Source: CAVXEH01 sp963805305
Lineage (GTDB): Bacteria > Chloroflexota > Limnocylindria > QHBO01
NCBI GenBank assembly: GCA_963805305.1
Contig: CAWDTM010000003.1
Span: 124,001 to 188,000 of the forward strand
DNA: 64,000 nt
Reading direction: 5' to 3'
Positions 8,152 to 16,822 of this stretch are shown piece after piece. The stretch's first letter is position 1. The number at the start of each line of letters is the position of its first letter. The translations under genes and the position numbers were made by a program. The notes below the pieces were generated by a model. That model did no database searches, was not told the DNA's origin, and was given only the letters and a program-made list of their open reading frames with translations.

Positions 8152-9357
8152 GTGAAGGTTACTGCCGAGGCGGCGCGGCGCTTTCTTGTCGCGCGGCACT
8201 ACCTCGCGCCCGCGCGGTCTCTCGCGGGAGGCCTCGACGGGGTGCTCGAGGCCTTCCGGGGGCTCGGGTCGATCCAGTTCGACCCGATCGCGGTCGCCGG
8301 GCGAAGCCATGACCTCGTGCTGCACGCGCGCGTCGCCGGTTACGAGCCCGCCTGGTGCGACGCGCTCTACGAACGTCGCGAGATCTTCGAGACGACCAAC
8401 AAGGCGCTGTCGTTCATCCCGGCGAGCGAGTTCCCCTGGTTCCGTGTGAACTCGGGCCGCAAGGGGCCACGCTTCCACGCCCAGGCGCTCGCCGACAACG
8501 CCGCAGTCGCGGAGCGCGTGCTCGAGCGCATCCGGGCGGAGGGGCCGCTGTCCTCGGCCGACTTCGAGCGCGAGACCGGTCCGACGAAGGACTGGTTCGG
8601 GATGCCGGAGAACGCCGTGCGCGCTGTGCTCGAGGCGTACACCGTCAAGGGCGTGATCGGCCTTGCGCGGCGGGACGGGAACCTCCGGTACTACGACCTC
8701 GTCGAGCGTCTGCTTCCGGCCGAGTTGCTCGCGCACGTGGTGCCGGTACGGGAGCAGCTCCGGCACAAGCTCCTGTCCCGCTACCGCGCCCACGGCCTGC
8801 TCGGCGCCGGCGGCGCCGGCGGCGCGTTCGCCCGCATCGCCGACCCGAAGGAGCGCAACGAGCTGCGCAAGCAGCTGGTCCAGCTCGGCGCGCTCGTGCC
8901 CGTCGACGTCGAGGGCGTGCGCGGCACGCGCTTCGTGCTCGAGGAGGAGCTCTCGCTGTTGCAGGCGCCGCCGGAGCCAGCGCCGTCCGTCGCATTCATC
9001 GCCCCGTTCGACTCGCTGCTGTGGGACGCCTCCCTCCTCGCAAGCCTGTTCGACTACGACTACGTCTGGGAGGGCTTCTTCCCTCAGGCGAAGCGCCGCT
9101 GGGGCTATTACGTGCTGCCGATCATCTTCGGCGACCGCTTCGTCGGAAGGATCGAGCCGCGCATCGAGCGAGACGAGGGCGTCGTACAGGTCCTCGACGT
9201 CTGGTGGGAGGAAGGCTTCGTGCCGCGCCGCGCCGACGGGTTCGTGGACGCGATGCGCGACGCGCTCCGCGCGTACCTGCGCTTTGCGCGCGCGGAGCGT
9301 CTCGAGTGGGCGGCACACCTCGGCCGCGAGAAGCTGCTCTTCCACGCCCACCCCTGA
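8152..9357 (+). CDS. YcaQ/AlkX-like winged-helix DNA crosslink repair glycosylase
   Basis: A 401-residue member of the HTH_42 (YcaQ/AlkZ/AlkX) family, close to the usual length of about 400. E. coli YcaQ unhooks DNA interstrand crosslinks and AlkZ removes azinomycin adducts. Visible family features include ARRFLVARHYLAP at the N-terminus, FRGLGSIQFDPIAVAGRSHDLVLHAR, and a C-terminal FIAPFDSLLWDASLLASLFDYDYVWE. The catalytic Q-x-(Q/D) site of the family corresponds to QFDPI here. GTG 8152 is chosen because TAGAGT sits 7 bases before it; ATG 8104 is an alternative that adds 16 residues without family support. It stands alone between the bicupin gene and a SemiSWEET gene. Confidence 0.85.
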   Translation: MKVTAEAARRFLVARHYLAPARSLAGGLDGVLEAFRGLGSIQFDPIAVAGRSHDLVLHARVAGYEPAWCDALYERREIFETTNKALSFIPASEFPWFRVNSGRKGPRFHAQALADNAAVAERVLERIRAEGPLSSADFERETGPTKDWFGMPENAVRAVLEAYTVKGVIGLARRDGNLRYYDLVERLLPAELLAHVVPVREQLRHKLLSRYRAHGLLGAGGAGGAFARIADPKERNELRKQLVQLGALVPVDVEGVRGTRFVLEEELSLLQAPPEPAPSVAFIAPFDSLLWDASLLASLFDYDYVWEGFFPQAKRRWGYYVLPIIFGDRFVGRIEPRIERDEGVVQVLDVWWEEGFVPRRADGFVDAMRDALRAYLRFARAERLEWAAHLGREKLLFHAHP

Positions 9358-9499
9358 TCGTTGCACGCGATCCACGAGCGGACCCCGGTCGCGGGCATGG
9401 CTCGCCCCGAGCGGCTACCATGCAGTTGCCGCCGTGAGCGCTCCTCCTGGCATCGCCAGCGAACGCGGCCGATGTTCGAGCGCCAGTGGAGTCCCTCTC

Positions 9500-9772
9500 G
9501 TGACCGATGCCCTTGGGCTGATGGCCGCATCCTGGGGCGTGCTGATGGCGGTCTCCCCCGTCCTCCAGGTGCGCCGCATCCTGGAGCGGCGCTCGTCTGA
9601 CGACGTCTCCATCGGCTACCTTGCCGTGCTCGTGCCCGGGTTCCTGCTGTGGATCGCCTATGGCCTCAGCCTGGGAAGCCCCGTGATCTGGGTGCCGAAT
9701 GTCGTGGCAGCCACGATCGGCCTCGCGACCATCGCCGTCGCGCTGCGCTTCCGATCCGCGGCGTCGCGCTAG
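9500..9772 (+). CDS. SemiSWEET-family sugar transporter
   Basis: A 90-residue membrane protein with three helices (about residues 8-25, 38-58 and 65-85), the size and topology of bacterial SemiSWEETs, which dimerise to move small sugars. A PQ-loop-like segment is visible near SPVLQVRRILERRSSDDVSIGYL, in which an S-P replaces the usual P-Q. The GTG at 9500 is preceded by GGAG eight bases upstream. Its TAG stop overlaps the stop of the convergent secreted-protein gene in the tetranucleotide CTAG. The substrate is unknown. Confidence 0.82.
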   Translation: MTDALGLMAASWGVLMAVSPVLQVRRILERRSSDDVSIGYLAVLVPGFLLWIAYGLSLGSPVIWVPNVVAATIGLATIAVALRFRSAASR

Positions 9773-10962
9773 CCGTTCACGAACCCGGTGGTGTTCACCA
9801 CCTCGAAGTCCGATCCGGTGAGGGCCTTGAGCTGGTTCAGCTCGTCGTCGTTCCAGCGCGGATCTGAGGCGCCGGAGAAGAACCACGGCGAGCCATTGTC
9901 GGCAAGGATGATCCCGTAGCGCTGCATGGCGGTGAGGATGACCCGCATCCGCGGGCTGAAGCCGCTCATGTCGAAGGCGGCCCTGAGCCGGAGGCGGGTG
10001 CCCATCGGCGGCAGAGCGGCGCCGCTCCCGGCGCCCGCGTCGTGGCGCGCGGGATAGGTATGGGCGGAGCGAGTCTGTGGCGCGGTGAAGCGGATGGCGT
10101 GGCGGATGGCGCCCGCGGTCACCTCGTCATACCGGACCAGCCCCGGGAGGATCGGAAGACCGGCGGCATCGGCGCTCGTCCATCCGTCCGGGCGGAGGGC
10201 GTTCGAGTGCAGATCCCAGATCGCGCCCGAGCCGGCCTGCCAGCCGGTGGTGGTCTTCGTGGCCGCGTACAGCTCGTAGAGCCGGCAGGCGGCGGTGTCC
10301 CAGATGAGAAGGTGCCGGTCGCTGCCGGCCTCGATCTTGGGGTGGGCGGGTATCGGGTACGGGCCGGCATCGGACTCGTCGGCGTAGTCGAACGTAACGG
10401 ACGCCTTGGGCACGCCTGACCCGACGATGTTGTAGGGGATGCCGTACCCGGCATACGAGCCGAAGTCGGGGTGCAGGTGGGCGCCCGCGCCAATGGTGGC
10501 CACCAGCGTGGCGGAGTTTGCCGCGACCGGGAGGCCGTCCACGCGGCGGTTCCAGACGTTCGTGGACGGGAACAGCGGACAGGCGCTGGTCGGAGGGGGC
10601 GGCGGCGCGGGGGTGGCGACCGGCGTGGGCGCGGGCGTCCGCGCGGGTGTTGGCGCCGGGGTCGGGATGCGAGTCGGCGCGGGCGTTGGGGCCGCCGTGG
10701 GCGCCACCGTCGGACCGGGCGTGGCAAGACCCGCGGCCTCGGTCGCTCGCGGGTCGGGCGAAGCCGGTCGCGGTGTGACCATCGCCGTCGGGCGAGGCGA
10801 TGGGGAGGCCGGCGGATCGCCCACGGCCAGCGTGTCGCCCGAGGCGCCTGACAAGCCCGTCGCGCCGGCGGTCGCCGTGCCGTAGCCGGGCACGGACGTC
10901 CCGCTTGCCGGCAGGCTGCAGAGCAGCACGACGAGCAGGGCGGTCAATGCGCGCGATCGCAT
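9769..10962 (-). CDS. Conserved secreted protein with proline/threonine-rich linker
   Basis: A 397-residue exported protein. A signal peptide (about residues 1-22) is followed by a long Pro/Thr/Ala linker (about 45-122) with repeated PTPAPT-like units and then a globular domain starting CPLFPSTNVWNRRVDGLPV. The domain contains DESDAGPYPIPAHPKIE, DRHLLIWDTAACRLYELY, LRPDGWTSADAAGLPILPGLVRYDEV and ADNGSPWFFSG, strongly conserved-looking blocks that I associate with a widespread uncharacterised bacterial secreted family. The many acidic and aromatic residues would fit a carbohydrate- or peptide-active enzyme, but I cannot name an activity. It converges on the SemiSWEET gene with overlapping stops. 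Confidence 0.85.
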   Translation of the reverse strand: MRSRALTALLVVLLCSLPASGTSVPGYGTATAGATGLSGASGDTLAVGDPPASPSPRPTAMVTPRPASPDPRATEAAGLATPGPTVAPTAAPTPAPTRIPTPAPTPARTPAPTPVATPAPPPPPTSACPLFPSTNVWNRRVDGLPVAANSATLVATIGAGAHLHPDFGSYAGYGIPYNIVGSGVPKASVTFDYADESDAGPYPIPAHPKIEAGSDRHLLIWDTAACRLYELYAATKTTTGWQAGSGAIWDLHSNALRPDGWTSADAAGLPILPGLVRYDEVTAGAIRHAIRFTAPQTRSAHTYPARHDAGAGSGAALPPMGTRLRLRAAFDMSGFSPRMRVILTAMQRYGIILADNGSPWFFSGASDPRWNDDELNQLKALTGSDFEVVNTTGFVNG

Positions 10963-11037
10963 GCTGCCATTGACGCCGGAGCACGCTCCGCGGACAAGAC
11001 CCGAAGGGGCCGACCGGTGGTGGTTCCTTTGGCGGCG

Positions 11038-11808
11038 TCAGCCGACCAGGAGCTTGATCGCCACCCCGGTGCCCACCACGACAATGATGGCCCGCAGCAC
11101 GCCCTGCGGCATGCGTCGTCCCACCGCGGCGCCGATCTGGCCACCCGCGACAGCGCCGATGGCGAGGAAAAGCGATGCCTCCCATGCTGGGCTCGGCACG
11201 TCGAGGACCAGGGGCAGGACGATGAACAGGACCGCGGCAATGCCGTTGACGAGGAGTGTGAGCACGTTCTTGAGCGCGTTCAGGCGCTGCAGGTCGTCCG
11301 AGACAAGAATCCCCAGCAGGGCAATCAGGATCACGCCCTGGGCCGCCCCGAAGTAGCCGCCGTAGATCCCGGTCAGGTAGACCGCCACCATCAGCAGGGC
11401 CGATGGCGGTGCCCCGTGGACGCGCCGGTGCGCCATCGCTCGCGCCAGCCGAGGCTGGACCGCGACGAGCAGGCACGCCAGCAGGATCAGGTACGGGACG
11501 ACGCGCTCGAACGCGGTGGCAGGGAGGGCCAGCAGCAGGATCCCGCCCGAGAGACCGCCGAGCAGGGCGGCCACCCCCAGGCGCATGGCCCGACCCAGCT
11601 GTCCACGCAGCTCGCGCCGGTAGCCGACGGCGCCGCTCAGCGATCCAGGCACCAGGCCCAGGGTGTTCGACACATTCGCGACGACGGGGGCGTAGCCGAA
11701 GGCAAGGAGCGTCGGGAACGTGATCAGGGATCCCGAGCCCACAATCGTGTTCACCGCGCCGGCGGCCATGCCGGCGGCCAGGATGGCGATGGCTTCGCCG
11801 ATGCCCAC
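11038..11808 (-). CDS. TauE/SafE-family anion exporter
   Basis: A 256-residue membrane protein with about eight helices and the TauE/SafE signature: N-terminal GAVNTIVGSGSLITFPTLLAFGYAPVVANVSNTLGLVPGS and the second half repeat TGIYGGYFGAAQGVILIALLGIL. Family members move sulfite, sulfoacetate or related organosulfur anions; the substrate here is not shown. The GTG at 11808 follows the stop of the DarA-like gene by 12 bases, so both probably come from one transcript. A link between c-di-AMP sensing and this exporter is only suggested by that position. Confidence 0.9.
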   Translation of the reverse strand: MGIGEAIAILAAGMAAGAVNTIVGSGSLITFPTLLAFGYAPVVANVSNTLGLVPGSLSGAVGYRRELRGQLGRAMRLGVAALLGGLSGGILLLALPATAFERVVPYLILLACLLVAVQPRLARAMAHRRVHGAPPSALLMVAVYLTGIYGGYFGAAQGVILIALLGILVSDDLQRLNALKNVLTLLVNGIAAVLFIVLPLVLDVPSPAWEASLFLAIGAVAGGQIGAAVGRRMPQGVLRAIIVVVGTGVAIKLLVG

Positions 11809-11820
11809 GGAGCGTCGAGC

Positions 11821-12141
11821 TCAGATTCGGGCGATCGACTGCAGATCGGCGATGAGCACCGTGGCCCCGCCGTGCCGCACCATCCGCGGCAGCTCGTCCT
11901 GGAGACGGCCCACGACGACGAGCGGCAGCTCGACGTCGCGCTGGGAGCAGTGCTCTTTGAGGATCGACAGAATCGCGGGGACGTCTTCATCCTCCGCACC
12001 GATGAGGAGCGTCGCATTGTCGATGCGCAGGAATCCGCCGATCGACGGGATCATGGTCACCCGGTGGTGCGCCTCCTCGAGGGCCGAGATGGCCTTCTCC
12101 GCATCGAGGTTGTGGACGATGGCGATCAACAGCTTGCTCAA
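11821..12141 (-). CDS. DarA-like cyclic-di-AMP receptor (PII-like, DUF970)
   Basis: A 106-residue PII-like protein. The family binds c-di-AMP as a trimer and lacks the long T-loop of true PII. Visible blocks are KLLIAIVHNLDAEKAISALEEAHHRVTMIPSIGGFLRIDNATLLIGAEDEDV, with the conserved GGFLR/TLLIG region that lines the nucleotide pocket. The start is a TTG at 12141, picked because GGGAGG precedes it by seven bases and the family begins at (M)-x-K-L-(I/V)-x-A-(I/V)-V. Most described homologues are in Firmicutes. It leads an operon with a TauE/SafE exporter. A KimA-like potassium importer, a classic c-di-AMP target, lies about 28 kb away in the same window. Confidence 0.9.
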   Translation of the reverse strand: MSKLLIAIVHNLDAEKAISALEEAHHRVTMIPSIGGFLRIDNATLLIGAEDEDVPAILSILKEHCSQRDVELPLVVVGRLQDELPRMVRHGGATVLIADLQSIARI

Positions 12142-12267
12142 CGGGGCGCCTCCCTGCTCCGATGCCCGGTCGGATGCGCCCCCGTGGCACACCCGCCGAT
12201 CTCACGCCCGCGCGCGACCGCGCGTTTCATGCGTGTCGTGATCATCGCACCGTGGAGCCCGTCATCC

Positions 12268-13191
12268 ATGACCGTCAGCGCCGTCCGCACCACCGGGATC
12301 TTCTGCCGCCCGTCCTGCCCCGCCTCCCCGAAGGCGGAGAACACCCGCAGCCTGCCGGGTGCGCGCGAGGCCCTGTTCGCGGGGTATCGGCCGTGCCGCC
12401 GGTGTCGCCCCATGACCGATGCCGGCGATCCCGAATGGGCCGCGACGTCGGTCGAGCAGGTCGAGGCTGACCCGGCGACCCGTCGGCAGGTCTGGCAGGT
12501 GGCCGTCACGGCCGGGACGAGCACGGAAGTCCTGGACCGGTGGATGGAGCGGACGCACGCCATGACCTTCGCCGCCTACCTGCGGGCCCGACGCCTGACA
12601 CCCATCCTGCACGCCGCCCGATCCAGGAAGCGTCGTGTTCCGGCGCGAGGCCGCGTGGTGACCACGCTGATCGAAACGCCGCTGGGACCCATGCTGGCTG
12701 GCGCAACCGATGATGGCCTCTGCCTCCTCGAATTCACGGATCGCCCCATGCTGCCCACCGAGCTGGCGGCCCTCGCGAAGGCGCGAGGCAGCATCGTGGG
12801 TGGAAGCCACCCGCATCTCGACCGGCTTCGCGAGGAGCTCGAGCAGTACTTCGGTGGGCGTCGCGTCGCGTTCAGCGTCGCGCTCGACACGCCGGGGTCC
12901 GGGTTCCAGCAGGTGGTGTGGTCCGGCCTTCGGGACATTCCCTTCGGGGCGACAACCACGTACGCCGGGCTCGCGGCGGCGATCGGGCGGCCGGGGGCAG
13001 GACGCGCGGTGGGCCGGGCAAACGGCAGCAACCGGGTCTCGATCGTGGTCCCCTGCCACCGCGTGGTCGCGGCGCATGGAGGGCTTGGGGGATACGGCGG
13101 GGGCCTCGACCGCAAGCAGCGACTCCTCGATCTCGAGGCTGCCGCGGCTCGGGGATCGCGCCCGGCCACGCCCGGTGAATCGGTCGCCTAG
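12268..13191 (+). CDS. ada: Ada-like methyl phosphotriester sensor / O6-alkylguanine-DNA alkyltransferase
   Basis: A 307-residue protein joining an Ada zinc domain (residues about 6-48, with FCRPSCPAS and PCRRCRP giving four cysteines), a degenerate AraC-like helix-turn-helix (about 65-110) and an O6-methylguanine methyltransferase domain. The latter has IPFGATTTYAGLAAAIG, RAVGRANGSNRVSIVVPCHRVV with the acceptor Cys in PCHRV, and GGLGGYGGGLDRKQRLLDLE. It repairs alkylated DNA and probably activates its own regulon. The N-terminus is short: the usual D-G-x-F-(F/V) stretch before the zinc domain is nearly absent. ATG 12268 follows GGAG by ten bases; ATG 12229 is in frame and would add 13 residues. 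Its stop overlaps the convergent gene in CTAG. Confidence 0.88.
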   Translation: MTVSAVRTTGIFCRPSCPASPKAENTRSLPGAREALFAGYRPCRRCRPMTDAGDPEWAATSVEQVEADPATRRQVWQVAVTAGTSTEVLDRWMERTHAMTFAAYLRARRLTPILHAARSRKRRVPARGRVVTTLIETPLGPMLAGATDDGLCLLEFTDRPMLPTELAALAKARGSIVGGSHPHLDRLREELEQYFGGRRVAFSVALDTPGSGFQQVVWSGLRDIPFGATTTYAGLAAAIGRPGAGRAVGRANGSNRVSIVVPCHRVVAAHGGLGGYGGGLDRKQRLLDLEAAAARGSRPATPGESVA

Positions 13192-14909
13192 TCCGCCGCA
13201 GGCCGGTTCTCCGCAACCTCGAGGTCGTACCCCGGCGGCAGGTCGCGACGGAGTGCCTCCAGCGCCAGCAGGATGGGTGCCTCGGATGGCCCAGTGACAC
13301 GGAGCACGACGGCAACACCGGCCGGCGAGCCCGCGGGGGCTCCCGCAACCGCCTCGGGCTCCGGGGAAGCCGACGACTCGGCCGGTGCGACCGCCCGGAT
13401 CGTCTGGTCGCGCCGGATGGCCATGCCGTGGGCCACGCCAGCCGCCACGGCCACGAGGACGACGCCCACCGGCATGCTCACGTCGGTCGCCACGTCGCTC
13501 GACAGGGTGACCCCGAAGAGGGCGCCGAAGAGCCGATAGAAGAGGAACCCGAACCCGCCTATTGCCCCGACCACGCTCGCGCCCAGCACGGCGAGGAGCG
13601 CGGCGCGACGCACCGCGGACCCGGCCTCGACGGTTGGGTTGGCCTGCCAGCGGCCCTGCACCCTCGACCACCCCCACAACCAGACTGCCGCACCCAGGAC
13701 CAGGGCCGGCGCGGCAACCGCGACCTGCGTGCGCAGGAGATCCGATTCAACCAGCACGACTGCGCTTCCCAGCGTGGCCTGGATCGCCAGCCCGATGAGC
13801 CAGGCGGCAGCAGCGCCCATGAACGCCAGGCCCAGGAGCCCATGGCCGTACCCGTCCAGACGCGCCACCGTGGCGGCCCGCTCGGCATCCTCGGAGGACA
13901 GGGCCGCGGTGTCGCCCATCAGCCAGCCACGGTGCAGCCACCATGCCGCGGCAAAGAGGGCGGCAGCTGCCAGCGGACCCAGCGCGCTCACGGCGAGCGG
14001 GTCGGCATTGGACGTCTGCACCCCGAGGACGCGCTCGAGCAGCCTCTCCGACAGCTCGATGAGCTGGACGAGGAAGACCCCGGCCAGGACCACCCCGATT
14101 CCGGCGAAGTACGCCAGCCGCAGCCTGGCGGGGCGCTCGGCTGCGACGCGGTGACTCGACTCGGCGACCAGGCGCCCCGCGTACCACCAATGACCAAGCC
14201 AGATCCCGCCCGCCACCACGGCCGCGGAAAGGTCCGCAGCGAGCGGATAGAGCCACCAGGCAGCGCCGCCGACGGAGCCAAGCGACTGCCCGGAATTGAA
14301 GATCGCCCGGAGCGCGAGATCGACCAGGCCGGAGAGGGATGCCAGCAGGCCGAGCAGCGACACGCCGACGGCGCCATACAGGTAGAGGCGCGGAAGCCAT
14401 GCCCCTGCCCCGTGGATCGAGCCCCGCCGCCAGTCCGCGAAGCGGACCGCCAGGTGATAGAGCCAGGCCGAGCCGGCTGCCGCGAATCCGGCGAGGGCGC
14501 TCGGGTTGCCGAAGACCGCGGAGCCCTGCCCGCCCAACCCGTAGATGGCATCCTGGAGCAGCTCGACTGCCCGCGTCGCTGCCACCGCCAGCAGGATGGC
14601 CAGGACGGCCGCAATGTACAGGCCCCGCAGCGCCGAGCTCCGCTCGACCTCCGCCTCCGCGCCTCCGCCACGGACGCTCCGTTCGGCGATCGTCCAGTGG
14701 ATGAGCCACACAGGCAGGCCGACGGCCACCAGCGCGGCACCCAGGGTCAGCTGCTCCCGGTTCGGCTGGTTGGATCCGTAGAGCACGTCGCCGGAGCCCA
14801 GCCCCAGAACCGAGAGCAGGGCATCGAGAAGCATCGTGACGCCGACGAGCAGGACCGCCAAGCTGATCCCCGAGAGCGCGTAGACGTAGAAGCGACGGGC
14901 AGTGGCCAT
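13188..14909 (-). CDS. DUF5671-type polytopic membrane protein
   Basis: A 573-residue membrane protein with at least twelve hydrophobic segments arranged as about four repeats. Each begins with an R-R/A-x-Y-x-Y/A-x-x-G-(I/V)-(S/G)-(L/V)-like segment (for example ARRFYVYALSGISLAVLLVG, PRLYLYGAVGVSLLGLLASL and LRLAYFAGIGVVLAGVFLV) as in the DUF5671 family. The last 70 residues are soluble. AGGAGGAGATCCGC before the ATG is an excellent ribosome binding site. It follows a small membrane protein gene by 13 bases. The function of the family is not known. Confidence 0.85.
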   Translation of the reverse strand: MATARRFYVYALSGISLAVLLVGVTMLLDALLSVLGLGSGDVLYGSNQPNREQLTLGAALVAVGLPVWLIHWTIAERSVRGGGAEAEVERSSALRGLYIAAVLAILLAVAATRAVELLQDAIYGLGGQGSAVFGNPSALAGFAAAGSAWLYHLAVRFADWRRGSIHGAGAWLPRLYLYGAVGVSLLGLLASLSGLVDLALRAIFNSGQSLGSVGGAAWWLYPLAADLSAAVVAGGIWLGHWWYAGRLVAESSHRVAAERPARLRLAYFAGIGVVLAGVFLVQLIELSERLLERVLGVQTSNADPLAVSALGPLAAAALFAAAWWLHRGWLMGDTAALSSEDAERAATVARLDGYGHGLLGLAFMGAAAAWLIGLAIQATLGSAVVLVESDLLRTQVAVAAPALVLGAAVWLWGWSRVQGRWQANPTVEAGSAVRRAALLAVLGASVVGAIGGFGFLFYRLFGALFGVTLSSDVATDVSMPVGVVLVAVAAGVAHGMAIRRDQTIRAVAPAESSASPEPEAVAGAPAGSPAGVAVVLRVTGPSEAPILLALEALRRDLPPGYDLEVAENRPAAD

Positions 14910-14922
14910 GCGGATCTCCTCC

Positions 14923-15441
14923 TCAAACCGCCTTGGGGAACGGCCAGGGACCCGGGTCCAGCCGGATCAGCAGCTGGTCAATCCGCCACGAGCCGGACTC
15001 ACGCACCATGGGGATCGAGCGTGGGGAGCGATAGACCTGGCCCACGCCATCGCTGAGCTCCTCGATGCTGAGCTGCACGGTAACGCGGTCGCCGCTTCCC
15101 GCGCGACCCTCGAACACGACTCGCTGGGACGGGGCCCCGTACCCCGGTCCGTACATGGGTACCGCGGCCCGGTACTCACTCTCCGGGGCCACCGACTGCG
15201 CAGCCGACGAGAAGGAGCCGTAGGCGGTGGTGTAATCGCCGGCGTCGAAGGCGCGCAGGTAGTCCTGGAGGGCGCGCTCGGGCGTGCCGGCCTCGAAGGT
15301 CCTCGCCTGGCGATCGCCCAGGGTCAGCACCACGGCGACGGTAATCGTCGCGACGGCGACGATGGCGCCGGCGATCCACCACAGACCGCGGGTGGGTGAC
15401 GCGTTGCTGGGCGACGACGCGCCCCGGTCAGCCTGGGACAT
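14923..15441 (-). CDS. Single-pass membrane protein of unknown function
   Basis: A 172-residue protein with a short cytoplasmic N-terminus, one helix (about residues 20-40, LWWIAGAIVAVATITVAVVLTL) and an extracytoplasmic domain of about 125 residues. The outside part has the look of an NTF2-like/DUF4878 fold: a helix with TPERALQDYLRAFDAGDYTTAYGSFSS and strands ending in a WRIDQLLIRLDPGPWPF tail. The ATG at 15441 is set by GGAGGAGGG upstream. It is probably co-transcribed with the DUF5671 protein gene downstream, so it may assist it at the membrane. Confidence 0.8.
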   Translation of the reverse strand: MSQADRGASSPSNASPTRGLWWIAGAIVAVATITVAVVLTLGDRQARTFEAGTPERALQDYLRAFDAGDYTTAYGSFSSAAQSVAPESEYRAAVPMYGPGYGAPSQRVVFEGRAGSGDRVTVQLSIEELSDGVGQVYRSPRSIPMVRESGSWRIDQLLIRLDPGPWPFPKAV

Positions 15442-15617
15442 GCGGCCCTCCTCCGCAGCTGTCTCGCTGCCGCCCCGCGTGGTGTGGGCGTGGCGCGAGT
15501 CTGGACCGCGACCGTACGCCTGTCCATAGCCATCTTCCGATGCCCGCACGTGTCGTCGCTCGTCTCGTCGCGGGGCCTAGAATCAGCGCTCCTGCACCGG
15601 GGACAGCACCAACCGCG

Positions 15618-16817
15618 ATGACCCGCATCCTCGTCTACACGGGCAAGGGCGGCGTTGGCAAGACCAGCTGCGCCGCTGCGACGGCTCTCGCCTGCGCCGA
15701 GCGCGGCTATCGGACCATGGTGCTCTCGACCGATATCGCCCACAGCCTGGGCGACGTGTACGGCGTCGAGCTGGGCCCGGAACCGCGCGAAATCGCGCCG
15801 AACCTATGGGGCCAGGAGTCCGAGGTCTTCCACAACGTCGCGCGATACTGGGGCAAGATCCAGGAGTACGCGTCGAGCGTGCTGCGTTGGCGCGGTCTCG
15901 ATGACGTCATGGCCGAGGAGCTCACCGTCCTGCCCGGGATGGACGAAGTGGGGAGCCTGCTGTGGATCGCCGACCACCATGACTCCGAGCAGTACGACGT
16001 CATCGTCGTGGACGCGGCACCCACCGGCGAGACGCTCCGGCTCCTCTCCCTCCCCGAGGCAGCGCGCTGGTGGATGGAGAAGGTCGAGCCCATTGGACGG
16101 CGGGTCAGCCGCCTCACCGGGCCGCTGGTTCAGCGGGTCGTGGGCATTCCCATGCCGGACGACACCGTCTTCGATGCCGGCGAGGCGCTCTTCGGTCGAC
16201 TGGAGCACATGCACGACCTGCTGGCCGATGCGGAGAAGACCTCCATCCGGGTGGTGCTCACCCTCGAGTCGGTGGTGATCAAGGAGGCGCAGCGCGCCTT
16301 CACCTACTTTCACCTGTATGACTACCCGACCGATCTCGTGATTGCCAACCGCATCCTTCCCGATGCGGTGGGCGCCTACTTCCGGGGCTGGTACGACGCG
16401 CAGCGGGCAAATGCGCCGATCGTCGAGCAGACCTTCGCTCCCATCCCCGTCTTCACCGCCCCGTACTTCGAGCGCGAGGTGGTGGGCGTGGAACGGTTGC
16501 GGGAGCTGGCGGAGGCCGTCTACCACGGCGCCGATCCGACGGAGCACTTCTATCGCGGACGGCCCTACTCGGTGGTCCGGGACGGCGACGTCTTCGTGCT
16601 CTCCCTGGAGCTGCCGTTCACGACAAAGGAGCAGATCTCGCTTTCGCGCCACGCTGACGAGCTGGTCGTCGACGTGGGCACCTGGCGCCGTAACCTCGTC
16701 CTGCCCCGAGCGCTGGTACGCGCCGAAGCGCTCGGCGCGCAGTTCGAAGATCATGTACTGAAGATCCGGTTCAAGGCCCCGCCCCGCCCCGCGACGGACA
16801 GTTCGAGCAGGAGGTGA
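15618..16817 (+). CDS. ArsA/Get3-family ATPase
   Basis: A 399-residue P-loop ATPase. It has the deviant Walker A KGGVGKT at residues 9-15, the switch I-like STDIAHSLGDVYG, the Walker B-like YDVIVVDAAPTGETLRLLSLP and a C-terminal small beta domain (about 315-390, RGRPYSVVRDGDVFVLSLELPF) resembling the HSP20-like ArsA domain found in many bacterial homologues. Arsenite-binding cysteines are not visible, so a client-protein targeting or chaperone role (Get3-like) fits better than arsenic pumping. A -10-like TAGAAT lies at 15578-15583. It is followed at once by a small helical protein whose ribosome binding site overlaps its stop. Confidence 0.88.
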   Translation: MTRILVYTGKGGVGKTSCAAATALACAERGYRTMVLSTDIAHSLGDVYGVELGPEPREIAPNLWGQESEVFHNVARYWGKIQEYASSVLRWRGLDDVMAEELTVLPGMDEVGSLLWIADHHDSEQYDVIVVDAAPTGETLRLLSLPEAARWWMEKVEPIGRRVSRLTGPLVQRVVGIPMPDDTVFDAGEALFGRLEHMHDLLADAEKTSIRVVLTLESVVIKEAQRAFTYFHLYDYPTDLVIANRILPDAVGAYFRGWYDAQRANAPIVEQTFAPIPVFTAPYFEREVVGVERLRELAEAVYHGADPTEHFYRGRPYSVVRDGDVFVLSLELPFTTKEQISLSRHADELVVDVGTWRRNLVLPRALVRAEALGAQFEDHVLKIRFKAPPRPATDSSSRR

Positions 16818-16818
16818 T
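16809..16818 (+). promoter_or_regulatory. Ribosome binding site fully complementary to 16S 3' end
   Basis: AGGAGGTGAT matches ten consecutive bases of the canonical anti-Shine-Dalgarno sequence, with a four-base spacer (CCCC) to the ATG at 16823. The TGA stop of the ArsA-like gene lies inside it, so the two genes are likely translationally coupled. Confidence 0.85.
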
Positions 16819-16822
16819 CCCC

